A DNA stretch of 22,081 bases, from assembly GCA_050954885.1 (NCBI GenBank), contig JBPBPI010000185.1, positions 1-22,081 of the forward strand, written 5' to 3'. Source of the DNA: JBPBPI01 sp050954885. GTDB lineage: Bacteria; Pseudomonadota; Alphaproteobacteria; Caedimonadales; Caedimonadaceae. Positions 14,338 through 22,081 of this stretch are shown one piece after another. The first letter of the stretch is position 1. Each line of letters opens with the position of its first letter. The notes under the pieces were generated by a model, which ran no database searches, was not told the origin of the DNA, and saw only the letters and a program-made list of their open reading frames with translations. The position numbers were made by a program, and so were the translations under genes.

Positions 14338-16614
14338 AAAAATGTAAACTCAGCTTTTTTACTGTTATTTATTTTATGTGCCAGTTTTTTCATTAACAAA
14401 AGTGATGCGGCTGTAGAATCCTTTAACCTTCAACATATCAAAATTGAAGGTAATACACGAATTGAACGCGAGACAATTTTATCTCAGATCGATCTTAAAA
14501 TTGGTCAAAGTTATACCTATGAACAATTGGATCAAGCCCTGAAAAATCTGTATAATTCAGGATTTTTTGCAGATGCTGCCTTACGTTTAGACCAGACAAC
14601 CCTTGTGATTAAAGTCAAAGAAAATCCCATCGTCAATCAAGTTCAAATTGAGGGAAATGACGTTCTGACAGATGACGTTCTAAAGGGTGAAATGCAATTG
14701 CGTCCTCGGCGCACTTATACGTTGTCAAGGCTGCGTATAGACACCCAACGCATTCAAGATATTTACCGACTTAAGGGACATTTCAGTGCAATCGTGACGC
14801 CGGAAATTATTAAACGCGATCAAAATCGAGTTGATGTTGTCTTTAATATCAAAGAGGGTGATCCTACTGTCATTCGACAAATTTTCTTCATTGGCAATAA
14901 AAATTTTGACCATGGTAAACTTGAAGGGGCAATTCATACCAAGGAGACCCGTTGGTATCGTTTTTTCACATCAGAAGATAATTATGATCCTGATCGTCTC
15001 GTTTATGACCGTGAATTGCTTCGTAAATTTTATCTAGAACATGGTTATGCTGATTTCCAAATTAAATCAGCCGTGGCTGAGCTGACGCCTGATCAAAAAG
15101 AATTTTTTATTACCTTTACCTTACAAGAAGGTGAGCGTTATAAGATTGGGAAAATTGACCTGACCACAACTTTGAAAAAGATTGATCTCGATGCCTTAAG
15201 AAACGTTTTGACGTTTACTTCAGGTGATTGGTACAGCAGTAAAGACATTGAAAAAACAATTACTGCTTTAAGCGATGTGTTGGGTAACATGGGATACGCC
15301 TTCGTGGATATCCAACCTACAATCATGAAAAATGAAGCAGACCGTAAGCTTGACATCACCTTTAATGTTCAAGAAGGCCCGCGGGTTTATATCAATAAAA
15401 TTCGTATCTTGCGCAACGAACGAACAGATGATGAAGTGATTCGTCGTGAAATTCGATTTGATGAAGGAGATGCGTTTAACACAAATATCTTAAAGGATTC
15501 TGAAAAAAGAATCAAAGATTTGGGCTTTTTCAAAAAATTAACCGTTCAAAAAAATCCAGGAAATGCGCCTGATTTGGTTGATATTGATTATACAGTTGAA
15601 GAAGAGCCAACGGGTGAATTGAGTGTGGGGGCTGGATATTCAAGCACCGACGGTCCTTTAATTGATTTCCGGGGCGCTGAGCATAACTTCCGTGGTAAGG
15701 GTCAAGATGTCAGAGCTGGTGTGACGCTATCAAAGCGCCGTCAAGAATATGACATTGGCTTTACGGAACCTTATTTCTTAGGACGTGAATTGGCAGCAGG
15801 CTTTGATATCTTTCGTGTAGACCGCAAACGATATCAAGATACAGCTTTTGACCAAGAAGTTATGGGTGTCAGCCTCAGTTTAGGTTATCAAATCAGTGAT
15901 TATATTTCACAATCTTGGGGATACCGTATTCAAACCGATAAAGTAAGTAACATTCGGGATAATGCATCGATTTATGTCCTCGAGCAAAAAGGCCGTAAAT
16001 TACTTTCTGCGATCTCTCAAGAAATTGCTTACGATCGCCGGGATAGTAAAATCAATCCAACCCAAGGGTATGTCTTACGTCTTGGTAACGATTTAGCCGG
16101 CTTAGGGGGCAGCATTTCTTATTTGAAAAATCAAATAAGCGGGGCTTATTACTATCCTGTTTTGGAAGATACTGTTGTGTCCATATGGGGACGCGCTGGT
16201 TATATGTTTGGACTTTGGGGCCGTAAAACACGTATTGCCGATCGTTATATTTTAGGTGCGGAATCCTTAAGAGGATTCGAACCTGGTGGAGTGACGCCGC
16301 GTGATACCAAAACAGGTGATACTTTAGGGGGGGAAAAGTTTTATTCAACCGGTATTGAAGCCATTTTCCCTATTGGACTGCCGTCTGAATTTAATATTAA
16401 AGGGGCTGCGTTTACCGAAGCGGGAAGCGTTTGGGGATCACGATTTACAGGACCTGATGTTTTTGATAAACCAACGCTACGTGCATCTGTAGGCTTTGGT
16501 ATTCGTTGGAAATCACCGATGGGACCCATTAAAATTGATGTGGCACAACCGATTGTCAAAGCGAAATCTGACCGAACTCAAATTATTTTGTTCGGGTTCT
16601 CCTCTCGTTTTTAG
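14335..16614 (+). CDS. bamA: BamA, outer-membrane protein assembly factor
   Basis: BamA is the Omp85 channel that folds beta-barrel proteins into the outer membrane. I use GTG 14335 (759 residues): the signal peptide then reads KNVNSAFLLLF up to KSDAA, a normal layout, whereas an ATG at 14272 would place 21 unexpected residues before it. Five POTRA domains (about 28-420) begin at FNLQHIKIEGNTRIERETIL. The 16-strand barrel follows (about 425-759), with GELSVGAGYSS at the first strand and the conserved loop motif SLRGFE (R646-G647-F648). The last residue is phenylalanine, the outer-membrane sorting signal. It sits between rseP and ompH, a partner chaperone. Confidence 0.96.
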   Translation: MKNVNSAFLLLFILCASFFINKSDAAVESFNLQHIKIEGNTRIERETILSQIDLKIGQSYTYEQLDQALKNLYNSGFFADAALRLDQTTLVIKVKENPIVNQVQIEGNDVLTDDVLKGEMQLRPRRTYTLSRLRIDTQRIQDIYRLKGHFSAIVTPEIIKRDQNRVDVVFNIKEGDPTVIRQIFFIGNKNFDHGKLEGAIHTKETRWYRFFTSEDNYDPDRLVYDRELLRKFYLEHGYADFQIKSAVAELTPDQKEFFITFTLQEGERYKIGKIDLTTTLKKIDLDALRNVLTFTSGDWYSSKDIEKTITALSDVLGNMGYAFVDIQPTIMKNEADRKLDITFNVQEGPRVYINKIRILRNERTDDEVIRREIRFDEGDAFNTNILKDSEKRIKDLGFFKKLTVQKNPGNAPDLVDIDYTVEEEPTGELSVGAGYSSTDGPLIDFRGAEHNFRGKGQDVRAGVTLSKRRQEYDIGFTEPYFLGRELAAGFDIFRVDRKRYQDTAFDQEVMGVSLSLGYQISDYISQSWGYRIQTDKVSNIRDNASIYVLEQKGRKLLSAISQEIAYDRRDSKINPTQGYVLRLGNDLAGLGGSISYLKNQISGAYYYPVLEDTVVSIWGRAGYMFGLWGRKTRIADRYILGAESLRGFEPGGVTPRDTKTGDTLGGEKFYSTGIEAIFPIGLPSEFNIKGAAFTEAGSVWGSRFTGPDVFDKPTLRASVGFGIRWKSPMGPIKIDVAQPIVKAKSDRTQIILFGFSSRF

Positions 16615-16632
16615 ATCATAGGGATTAGATTT

Positions 16633-17265
16633 ATGTCATTTAAAAAAATGAAAAGCATTATAGGTTTAACATTATTGTTTGGTGTGTCTTACATTTTTGT
16701 TCCAAAAAAAGTATATGCGCAAGAAGCAGTAAGTGTGACACTTGAAAAACCAGCGGCTCTTTATGACATCGCTATTTTAAATACCGATAAATTATTACAT
16801 GAGTCAAAGGCTGCAAAAGGAATCCAAGCACAACTTGAGGAACATCGGTTAAAATTTCAGGAAGAGATGAAAAAACACGAGGAAAATTTTACTATTCTTG
16901 AAAAAGTGTTGATCGATCAGCAAAAATCATTAATTGATCAACAGAAAAATTTAAAACCTGATGAGTTTGATATAAAACAACAAGAATTTGCCGCAAAGCG
17001 TAAAGAATTTGATACAAAAGTTGCTGAAGTGAATCAACAAGCAACCGAAAAGCGTGAGCAAATCGAACGAACTTTTGGCCAGGCGATGGAAAAAATACAA
17101 GAGACAATTTTACTCTTGGTTCGAGATATGGCGGTTAAAAATAAATATAAATTGGTGGTATCGAAAACTTTTGTCATCTTTCGTGAAGAGGGACTTGAAA
17201 TTACAGAAGAAATATTGAAAGAATTAGATCAGAAATTACCGGCTATTGAGTTAAAATTTTCTTAA
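16633..17265 (+). CDS. OmpH/Skp-family periplasmic chaperone
   Basis: Skp/OmpH is a trimeric chaperone that holds unfolded outer-membrane proteins on the way to BamA. The protein has 210 residues. The signal peptide (1-29) ends VYA-QEA. After the short strand YDIAILNTDKLLHESKA comes a long charged coiled coil (about 65-165), rich in K, E and Q, then a C-terminal strand KYKLVVSKTFVIF, as in the family. Within the coil the seven-residue block LIDQQK(S/N) occurs twice in a row (KVLIDQQKSLIDQQKNL), an in-register heptad duplication. It starts 18 bases after bamA, with AGGGA upstream, and is probably cotranscribed. Confidence 0.88.
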   Translation: MSFKKMKSIIGLTLLFGVSYIFVPKKVYAQEAVSVTLEKPAALYDIAILNTDKLLHESKAAKGIQAQLEEHRLKFQEEMKKHEENFTILEKVLIDQQKSLIDQQKNLKPDEFDIKQQEFAAKRKEFDTKVAEVNQQATEKREQIERTFGQAMEKIQETILLLVRDMAVKNKYKLVVSKTFVIFREEGLEITEEILKELDQKLPAIELKFS

Positions 17266-17274
17266 ATTTTTTAT

Positions 17275-17289
17275 GAGGTTGTGATCGTG
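17275..17289 (+). promoter_or_regulatory. Ribosome binding site and GTG start that set the lpxD start
   Basis: GAGG (17275-17278) lies eight bases before GTG 17287, the same spacing as at bamA. An in-frame GTG at 17281 would have only two bases of spacing. Confidence 0.65.
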
Positions 17290-18339
17290 ATTGACTCTCG
17301 TTTTTATAAATCTTCCGGTGCTTTAACGTTGCAAGAATTGGCAGAGGTGTCAAAATCACAGCTTTATCAACCTAAGCATTATACGTCACAACAAACCTTT
17401 AAAAGTGTATCAGACCTTGAGCAAGCCACATCTTCTGATATTTGTCTCTTTCACAATAAAAAATATAAAGAAGCCTTTCAAAAAACCAAAGCAGGTGTTT
17501 GCTTTGTATCGCCCAAAGATATTGAAGATGCGCCTTCTCATACAGCTCTTTTGATCTCTGATGTACCTCAGCGTAGTTTTGCTTTAGCTCTCATTGCTTT
17601 ATATCCTATGTCTGAAGGTCATATGTCACCCATGACGGAATCTGCAATTCATCCAACAGCTGAAATTGGTTTTGATACGATTTTAGAATACGGCGTCACA
17701 ATTAAAGAAAATGCCAAAATCGGTCACAATTGTCGCATTGGATCTCATACCTCAATTGGTGCAGGTGTCGTCATTGGCGACAATGCATGGATCGGTCAGA
17801 ATGTCACCATATCTCATGCTTTGATTGGTCAAAATGTCACCCTGTATCCTGGTGTTCGGGTGGGTCAGGCGGGTTTTGGTTTTGCCATGGACGAAAAAGG
17901 TTTTGTAACAATTCCTCAACTAGGTCGTGTGTTGATTGAAGATTATGTTGAAATTGGTGCCAACAGCACAATTGATCGTGGAAGTTTAAGAGATACAATT
18001 ATTGGTCGGGGATCTCGTCTTGATAACCTTGTCATGATTGCTCATAATGTGGTCTTGGGGAAAGGTTGTGTTTTGGTGGCGCAAGTGGGCATCGCAGGCA
18101 GCACCATTTTAGGAGATCATGTTGTGATCGCAGGACAAGCCGGTCTCATTGGTCATTTAAAAATTGGTGATCGTGCACAAATTGGCGCGCAGTCAGGTGT
18201 GATGCGAGATATTGCTCCGGGTGACGTTGTATTGGGAAGTCCAGCCTTACCTGTTAAAGAATATATGCGCAAAACAGCTACCCTTAATCGACTTAGTAAA
18301 GCAAATTCAAAACAGAAAGAGATCAAACGTGCACAATAA
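17287..18339 (+). CDS. lpxD: LpxD, UDP-3-O-(3-hydroxyacyl)glucosamine N-acyltransferase
   Basis: LpxD adds the second 3-hydroxyacyl chain, from acyl-ACP, to the 2-amino group of the glucosamine in lipid A synthesis. The protein has 350 residues from GTG 17287, beginning IDSRFYKSSGALTLQELAE like the family. An N-terminal uridine-binding domain (about 1-105) is followed by a left-handed beta-helix of hexapeptide repeats (I/V-G-x-x-x-x, about 115-320) with catalytic H253 in NLVMIAHNVVLG, then a C-terminal helix with a basic tail. The end of the gene overlaps the fabZ start by 11 bp. LpxC, the preceding enzyme, is not in the window. Confidence 0.95.
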   Translation: MIDSRFYKSSGALTLQELAEVSKSQLYQPKHYTSQQTFKSVSDLEQATSSDICLFHNKKYKEAFQKTKAGVCFVSPKDIEDAPSHTALLISDVPQRSFALALIALYPMSEGHMSPMTESAIHPTAEIGFDTILEYGVTIKENAKIGHNCRIGSHTSIGAGVVIGDNAWIGQNVTISHALIGQNVTLYPGVRVGQAGFGFAMDEKGFVTIPQLGRVLIEDYVEIGANSTIDRGSLRDTIIGRGSRLDNLVMIAHNVVLGKGCVLVAQVGIAGSTILGDHVVIAGQAGLIGHLKIGDRAQIGAQSGVMRDIAPGDVVLGSPALPVKEYMRKTATLNRLSKANSKQKEIKRAQ

Positions 18340-18826
18340 AACAGCGGAACTTTCAGATAAGCTAAATCTAGATTCCGACTCTACCAATATTGTTTTAAAA
18401 TATGATGAGATCACAGCCCTTATTCCTCATCGCTATCCCTTTCTTTTGGTCGATCGCGTGGAAAAAATTATTCCTGGCGAGCAGGCAACTGGTTACAAAA
18501 ATGTCACCATCAACGAAAATTTTTTTCAAGGTCATTTTCCAGATTTCCCCATTATGCCTGGTGTCTTAATTGTGGAAGCCTTGGCACAAACAGCTGGTGT
18601 TTTGGTTTGTCACACGTTAGATCTTAAAAATCAACGACGGGTTTATTTTATGTCGATCGAAAACGCAAGATTTCGGAAACCTGTGACGCCTGGTGATGTT
18701 TTAGAGCTGCGTGTTCAAAAAATTCAAAACCGAAAAACAATCTGGAAATTTAAAGGCGAAGCTTTGGTGGATGGTGTTGTGTATGCAGAGGCGACATTCA
18801 CAGCAATGATTGGCGTTGAAGGATAA
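18329..18826 (+). CDS. fabZ: FabZ, 3-hydroxyacyl-[acyl-carrier-protein] dehydratase
   Basis: FabZ dehydrates 3-hydroxyacyl-ACP in fatty acid elongation, competing with LpxA and LpxD for the same substrate. I choose GTG 18329 (165 residues): AAGAGA (18317-18322) lies six bases upstream, and an ATG at 18212 would lie deep inside lpxD. Hot-dog fold motifs are intact: IPHRYPFLLVDRV, then GHFPDFPIMPGV with catalytic H69 and VEALAQTAG with E83, the usual 14 residues apart. There is a hydrophilic N-terminal lead of about 25 residues before the domain, slightly longer than usual. The 11-bp overlap with lpxD suggests translational coupling. Confidence 0.93.
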   Translation: MHNKTAELSDKLNLDSDSTNIVLKYDEITALIPHRYPFLLVDRVEKIIPGEQATGYKNVTINENFFQGHFPDFPIMPGVLIVEALAQTAGVLVCHTLDLKNQRRVYFMSIENARFRKPVTPGDVLELRVQKIQNRKTIWKFKGEALVDGVVYAEATFTAMIGVEG

Positions 18827-18832
18827 TATGTG

Positions 18833-19642
18833 ATGTCATCTTCGTCTTTCATTCATCCCACCGCAATTATTGGTGACAAAGTTAAGATAGGACACGATGT
18901 AAAAATTGGCCCCTATTGTGTCATTGATGACGAAGTTGATTTGGGTGATGAGACAAATTTAATGTCTCATGTCAGTATTACAGGACGTACTAAAATTGGT
19001 CCTTGCTGTCAAATTTTTCCCTTTAGCTCAATTGGGCATTGGCCTCAAGACTTAAAATATCACGGTGAACCTTCAACCCTTCATATTGGTCATTCAACGG
19101 TGATCCGCGAATATGTCACGATTCAACCCGGGACTGAGGGTGGTATTATGAAAACAGAAGTAGGCAATCATTGTCTGTTGATGACCGGAAGCCATGTGGC
19201 CCACGATTGTATTGTGGGCGATAACGTTATTTTGGCCAATAATGCGACACTTGCGGGACACGTTATCGTGGGAGATCATGTCATCATTGGGGGACTTTCT
19301 GCAATTCATCAATTTGTTCGTATTGGACATCATGCCATCATCGGGGGCATGAGTGGTGTTGAGCATGATGTGATTCCTTATGGCTCAGTCAAAGGCAAAC
19401 GTGCCAGTTTAAGTGGTTTAAACTTGGTGGGGCTGAAAAGACGTGGCGTCGGACGCGAAGAAATCGACAAAATGAGAGAAGCCTATAAAAATTTGTTCTC
19501 GAAAGATTATACCTTGGCTGAACGTGTTGAACACACTTCAGAAAAATTTTTAAATCACAATCGCATTCAAGAAATTATTGATTTTATCCGCGCTGAATCC
19601 ACCCGCGCCCTTTGTATGCCCAAAGACCATGAATCCTTGTAA
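18833..19642 (+). CDS. lpxA: LpxA, UDP-N-acetylglucosamine O-acyltransferase
   Basis: LpxA carries out the first step of lipid A synthesis, moving a 3-hydroxyacyl chain from ACP to the 3-OH of UDP-GlcNAc. The protein has 269 residues from ATG 18833; GTG 18830 is an equally possible start (AAGGA at 18819-18823 suits both). The beta-helix begins SFIHPTAIIGDKVKIG and shows the family segments GHWPQDLKYHG, TVIREYVTIQPGT and HVAHDCIVGD with catalytic H124. The C-terminal helical part (GLNLVGLKRRGVGREEI onward) binds ACP. Only six bases separate it from fabZ, and its end overlaps lpxI by 14 bp. Confidence 0.95.
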   Translation: MSSSSFIHPTAIIGDKVKIGHDVKIGPYCVIDDEVDLGDETNLMSHVSITGRTKIGPCCQIFPFSSIGHWPQDLKYHGEPSTLHIGHSTVIREYVTIQPGTEGGIMKTEVGNHCLLMTGSHVAHDCIVGDNVILANNATLAGHVIVGDHVIIGGLSAIHQFVRIGHHAIIGGMSGVEHDVIPYGSVKGKRASLSGLNLVGLKRRGVGREEIDKMREAYKNLFSKDYTLAERVEHTSEKFLNHNRIQEIIDFIRAESTRALCMPKDHESL

Positions 19643-20462
19643 TCTTCCTCGGTTAGGCATTATTGCAGGCAGTGGCAATTTGCCACGGGATATCATTAAA
19701 GCGTGTCAGGCACAAAAAAGATCTTTTTATATTTTGGCCTATGAAGGTCAAACAGATCCAGAAACCTATCAAGATTTACCTCATTTCAAAGCAACTCTAG
19801 GTAAAGTAGGGGAAGCCATTGAAAATTTGAAACATATGAATGTCAAAGAGTTGGTCTTGGCAGGTAGATTTCGAAGGCCTTCTTGGTTTGAACTAAAACC
19901 CGATGCGTTGGCGGCCAAATGGCTCGCTAAATCTGCCAGACACATCTTTGGTGACGATTCTCTTCTTCAGCTTGTGCTAAAAAATTTGGAACAAGAAGGA
20001 TTTATGATCCGAAGTGCAGAAGAAATTGTCGGCCAAAAACTTTTGGCACCCATGGGTGTCTTGGGAAAACATCAACCCAACGAACGAAATCTTTTAGATA
20101 TCGCGCAAGGGGTCAAAGTGGCCAAAGCATTAGGTATGTGTGATGTGGGGCAAGCCGTTATTATTCAAGGTGGCATCGTATTGGGTGTTGAAGCCATCGA
20201 AGGCACAGACGAATTGATCATGCGTTGTAAGGATTTAAAGAGAGCAGGTGAGGGTGGTATTTTAATTAAAGTTGTCAAACCCAATCAAGACATTCGGGTC
20301 GATCGACCGACGGTGGGCCTCAATACCCTTCATCGTATGTCTGATACAGGGTTGAAAGGACTTGTCATTGAAGCCAATGGTGTTATTGTTCATCAATTGA
20401 CCGAGATGATTGATTTAGCGGATCAACAAGGTATCTTTTTAATTGGCATTGAACCCTTATGA
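19629..20462 (+). CDS. lpxI: LpxI, UDP-2,3-diacylglucosamine pyrophosphatase
   Basis: LpxI hydrolyses UDP-2,3-diacylglucosamine to lipid X and UMP, replacing the unrelated LpxH of gammaproteobacteria. I choose ATG 19629 (277 residues), which puts the conserved PRLGIIAGSGNLPRDI near the N-terminus; an ATG at 19578 would add 17 residues inside lpxA. Family features include GKVGEAIENLKHMNVKELVLAG and the C-terminal catalytic domain with QAVIIQGGIVLGVEAIEGTD, GILIKVVKPNQDIRVDRPTVG and GLKGLVIEANG. Its stop overlaps the lpxB start in ATGA. The lpxA-lpxI-lpxB order is common in alphaproteobacteria. Confidence 0.95.
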   Translation: MNPCNLPRLGIIAGSGNLPRDIIKACQAQKRSFYILAYEGQTDPETYQDLPHFKATLGKVGEAIENLKHMNVKELVLAGRFRRPSWFELKPDALAAKWLAKSARHIFGDDSLLQLVLKNLEQEGFMIRSAEEIVGQKLLAPMGVLGKHQPNERNLLDIAQGVKVAKALGMCDVGQAVIIQGGIVLGVEAIEGTDELIMRCKDLKRAGEGGILIKVVKPNQDIRVDRPTVGLNTLHRMSDTGLKGLVIEANGVIVHQLTEMIDLADQQGIFLIGIEPL

Positions 20463-21598
20463 CAATTGCTGGCCTTGTTTATATTGTGGCAGGTGAATCT
20501 TCTGGTGACTTGCTGGGCGCAAATCTTATTCGGGCTTTGAAAAAACAAGGCAATTTAAGTTTTGCGGGCATTGGTGGTCCTGACATGGCTGCTGAAGGTT
20601 GTCAAAGTTTATTTCCCATGAGCGATCTATCTTTAATGGGTATTGTAGAAATTATTCCGCATATTCCCAAAATTTTTAAAAGACTCGCACAAACAGAGCA
20701 AGATATAGTAAGAAAACAACCCGACATTGTTGTCACGATTGATTCCCCTGGTTTTTGCTTTCGCCTGGCCAAACGTTTGCGTGGTCATGGCATTCCTTTG
20801 GTTCATTACACAGCACCTACAGTTTGGGCATGGCGGCCGAAGCGTGCCCAAAAGATTGCTCAACTATATGATCATTTGCTAACACTTTTTCCCTTTGAGC
20901 CGCCTTATTTTTTAAAAGAAGGATTGAATACGACCTTTGTGGGTCACCCCCTGGTGGAGATGGATATCACACCTGAACGGGGTTTAGGATTTCGTCAAAA
21001 ACATCATTTGGATGAAGCAAGTCTTCTCATTTGTTTATTGCCGGGCAGCCGTCGCAGTGAAGTCGATCGATTGTTACCCACATTTATGGACGTAATACGG
21101 CAGTTAAAAGTTTTTTATTCAAATTTTCAATTGGTTATGCCGGTGGTACCTCATTTAAAAGAACATTTAAGTCAATTTTTAGCACCTCATGATTTACCTA
21201 TTTTAATGGTTACAGACACGCAAGAAAAAATTGCGGCAATGGCGGCCAGCAATGTGGCACTGGCTGCATCTGGCACTGTAGCTTTAGAATTAGCATTAGC
21301 TGAGACGCCAACTGTCATTGCTTATAAAGCCAATCCACTCACAATTTTTATTGTTCGACGTTTGATTTTAACGCCCTATGTTTGCTTGACTAATATTTTA
21401 TTGGGGCGGCGTGTGGTGCCTGAATTGTTGCAAGAAAATTGTACACCGCCAAAAATACTTGAGGCTCTATTGTATGAAATAAAAGGTCAGCAGAAAAAAG
21501 AACTGAAAAAAGTTCGTAAGCTTATCACACCAAATGGCGGCAATCCCAGTGATATTGCCGCGCGTAAGATTATAGAGTTGATGGAAAAAATATCATAA
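20459..21598 (+). CDS. lpxB: LpxB, lipid A disaccharide synthase
   Basis: LpxB is a GT19 glycosyltransferase that joins lipid X to UDP-2,3-diacylglucosamine at the inner membrane surface. The protein has 379 residues. The N-terminal motif is VAGESSGDLLGANLIRAL (10-27), followed by FAGIGGPDMAAEG, a VHYTAPTVWAWRPKRA segment, and FVGHPLVEMD. The donor-binding half has LLPGSRRSEVDRLLP and AASGTVALELALAETPTVIAYK. It is the last recognisable gene of the envelope operon, coupled to lpxI by ATGA. Confidence 0.95.
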   Translation: MTIAGLVYIVAGESSGDLLGANLIRALKKQGNLSFAGIGGPDMAAEGCQSLFPMSDLSLMGIVEIIPHIPKIFKRLAQTEQDIVRKQPDIVVTIDSPGFCFRLAKRLRGHGIPLVHYTAPTVWAWRPKRAQKIAQLYDHLLTLFPFEPPYFLKEGLNTTFVGHPLVEMDITPERGLGFRQKHHLDEASLLICLLPGSRRSEVDRLLPTFMDVIRQLKVFYSNFQLVMPVVPHLKEHLSQFLAPHDLPILMVTDTQEKIAAMAASNVALAASGTVALELALAETPTVIAYKANPLTIFIVRRLILTPYVCLTNILLGRRVVPELLQENCTPPKILEALLYEIKGQQKKELKKVRKLITPNGGNPSDIAARKIIELMEKIS

Positions 21599-21611
21599 AA
21601 TTTTGCTCAAG

Positions 21612-21639
21612 TTGATAAAAAAGTTAAACCATTCTTAAT
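21612..21639 (+). promoter_or_regulatory. Possible promoter before the last small gene
   Basis: TTGATA (21612-21617, five of six) and CTTAAT (21634-21639, four of six) have a 16-base spacer in the 80-base gap after lpxB. It would let the downstream secreted-protein gene be expressed apart from the lpx operon. Confidence 0.4.
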
Positions 21640-21678
21640 ACATCTCTCTCACAATGAATTAAATTCAAGGAGAGAACG

Positions 21679-22062
21679 ATGAAAATTTTAACACTGTCTT
21701 TATCCATGGCACTTTTTGTGACTGGAATATCAACTGAAAGTTATGCTTTTGGTGAAAATAGGTTGGAGCAAGTAAATGAATTATATCAGCCTGCTTTTGC
21801 CATCGATGAGACAGAATTTTCAATGTTTCCTCAAGAAAAGGAATTTAGTGGTTTTCCTAATGGAGGTGTTGAAGCCGAATCTGATCCACAAACACTCGGC
21901 GATTATTATCAAACTGTGGCCCAAGCTTATCGCAATTGGGGAGACCGTCAAAAGAGTATCGTGCAAGTATCCCAAAACAATATTTTAACCCGAGTTATGT
22001 TTAAGAGGCGTGTAAAAAAGTTTAAAGTATTGAAAACATTGGAGTATCATTTTGGGTATTAA
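21679..22062 (+). CDS. Small secreted protein of unknown function
   Basis: This is a 127-residue protein that I do not recognise. A near-perfect AAGGAG (21667-21672) lies six bases before ATG 21679, the strongest ribosome binding site in the window, so it is probably well expressed. Residues 1-23 form a clear signal peptide (MKILTLSLSMALFVTGIS, cut after SYA). The mature 104 residues have an acidic, Phe-rich first half (ETEFSMFPQEKEFSGFP) and a helical, basic C-terminus (MFKRRVKKFKVLK). There are no cysteines in the mature part and no membrane helix. It may be periplasmic or secreted. It follows lpxB by 80 bases with its own possible promoter, so a tie to lipid A is unproven. Confidence 0.7.
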   Translation: MKILTLSLSMALFVTGISTESYAFGENRLEQVNELYQPAFAIDETEFSMFPQEKEFSGFPNGGVEAESDPQTLGDYYQTVAQAYRNWGDRQKSIVQVSQNNILTRVMFKRRVKKFKVLKTLEYHFGY

Positions 22063-22081
22063 ATCTCAAAAAGGATACCCC
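22054..22081 (+). terminator. Possible start of a terminator hairpin, cut by the window edge
   Basis: GGGTAT (22054-22059) and ATACCC (22075-22080) can form a 6-bp stem across the end of the last gene. The T-run that would confirm a terminator would lie beyond the window. Confidence 0.3.

Noticed and set aside
14321..14338. A five-codon frame MRSVL whose stop overlaps the bamA GTG
   Set aside because: Its ATG is part of the ATGAGG ribosome binding site of bamA; there is no site of its own, so chance is the simpler reading.

Overview
The window looks like an AT-rich alphaproteobacterial chromosome, probably a host-associated lineage of the Holosporales/Rickettsiales kind. The evidence for an alphaproteobacterium is an alpha-type AddA/AddB pair, a circularly permuted (two-piece) tmRNA gene, an alpha-type SspB, and a rseP-bamA-ompH-lpxD-fabZ-lpxA-lpxI-lpxB cluster that uses LpxI. 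The host-associated lifestyle is inferred from AT-rich composition, a putative transposase end at the left edge, secreted proteins of unknown function and degraded gene parts. The exact taxon cannot be read from the sequence.

Layout. Positions 1-100 hold what looks like the 3' end of an IS transposase, running into the 3' end of a small secreted-protein gene. From 673 back to 7698 lies a tight minus-strand operon: acpS, tsaE, addB, addA and possibly the secreted-protein gene, with a promoter upstream of acpS and ATGA or 8-bp overlaps between the first four genes. Next come gpt (plus strand), tRNA-Arg(ACG) (minus strand), and two minus-strand genes for secreted proteins built from 38-residue TPR-like repeats. 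The first of these is separated from its signal peptide by a reading-frame break. A secreted alpha/beta hydrolase (plus strand) follows.

From 11319 to 13072 there is a quality-control and translation block: permuted ssrA (tmRNA), sspB (the ClpXP adaptor that delivers ssrA-tagged proteins) and prmC (release-factor methyltransferase). From 13176 to 21598 there is a long envelope operon: RseP protease, BamA and an OmpH/Skp chaperone for outer-membrane protein assembly, then LpxD, FabZ, LpxA, LpxI and LpxB, which with LpxC (not in the window) make lipid A disaccharide. FabZ draws on the same hydroxyacyl-ACP pool for fatty acids. A small secreted unknown protein with its own strong ribosome binding site closes the window.

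No wholly new multi-gene system was recognised. The points most worth a second look are: the AddA nuclease domain, which has lost most catalytic residues while AddB keeps them; the tmRNA tag, which is long, contains a doubled AANNN element and ends RAA, next to sspB; the frame-broken TPR gene beside its intact paralogue; and the possible truncation of the secreted gene at the left edge by a mobile element.
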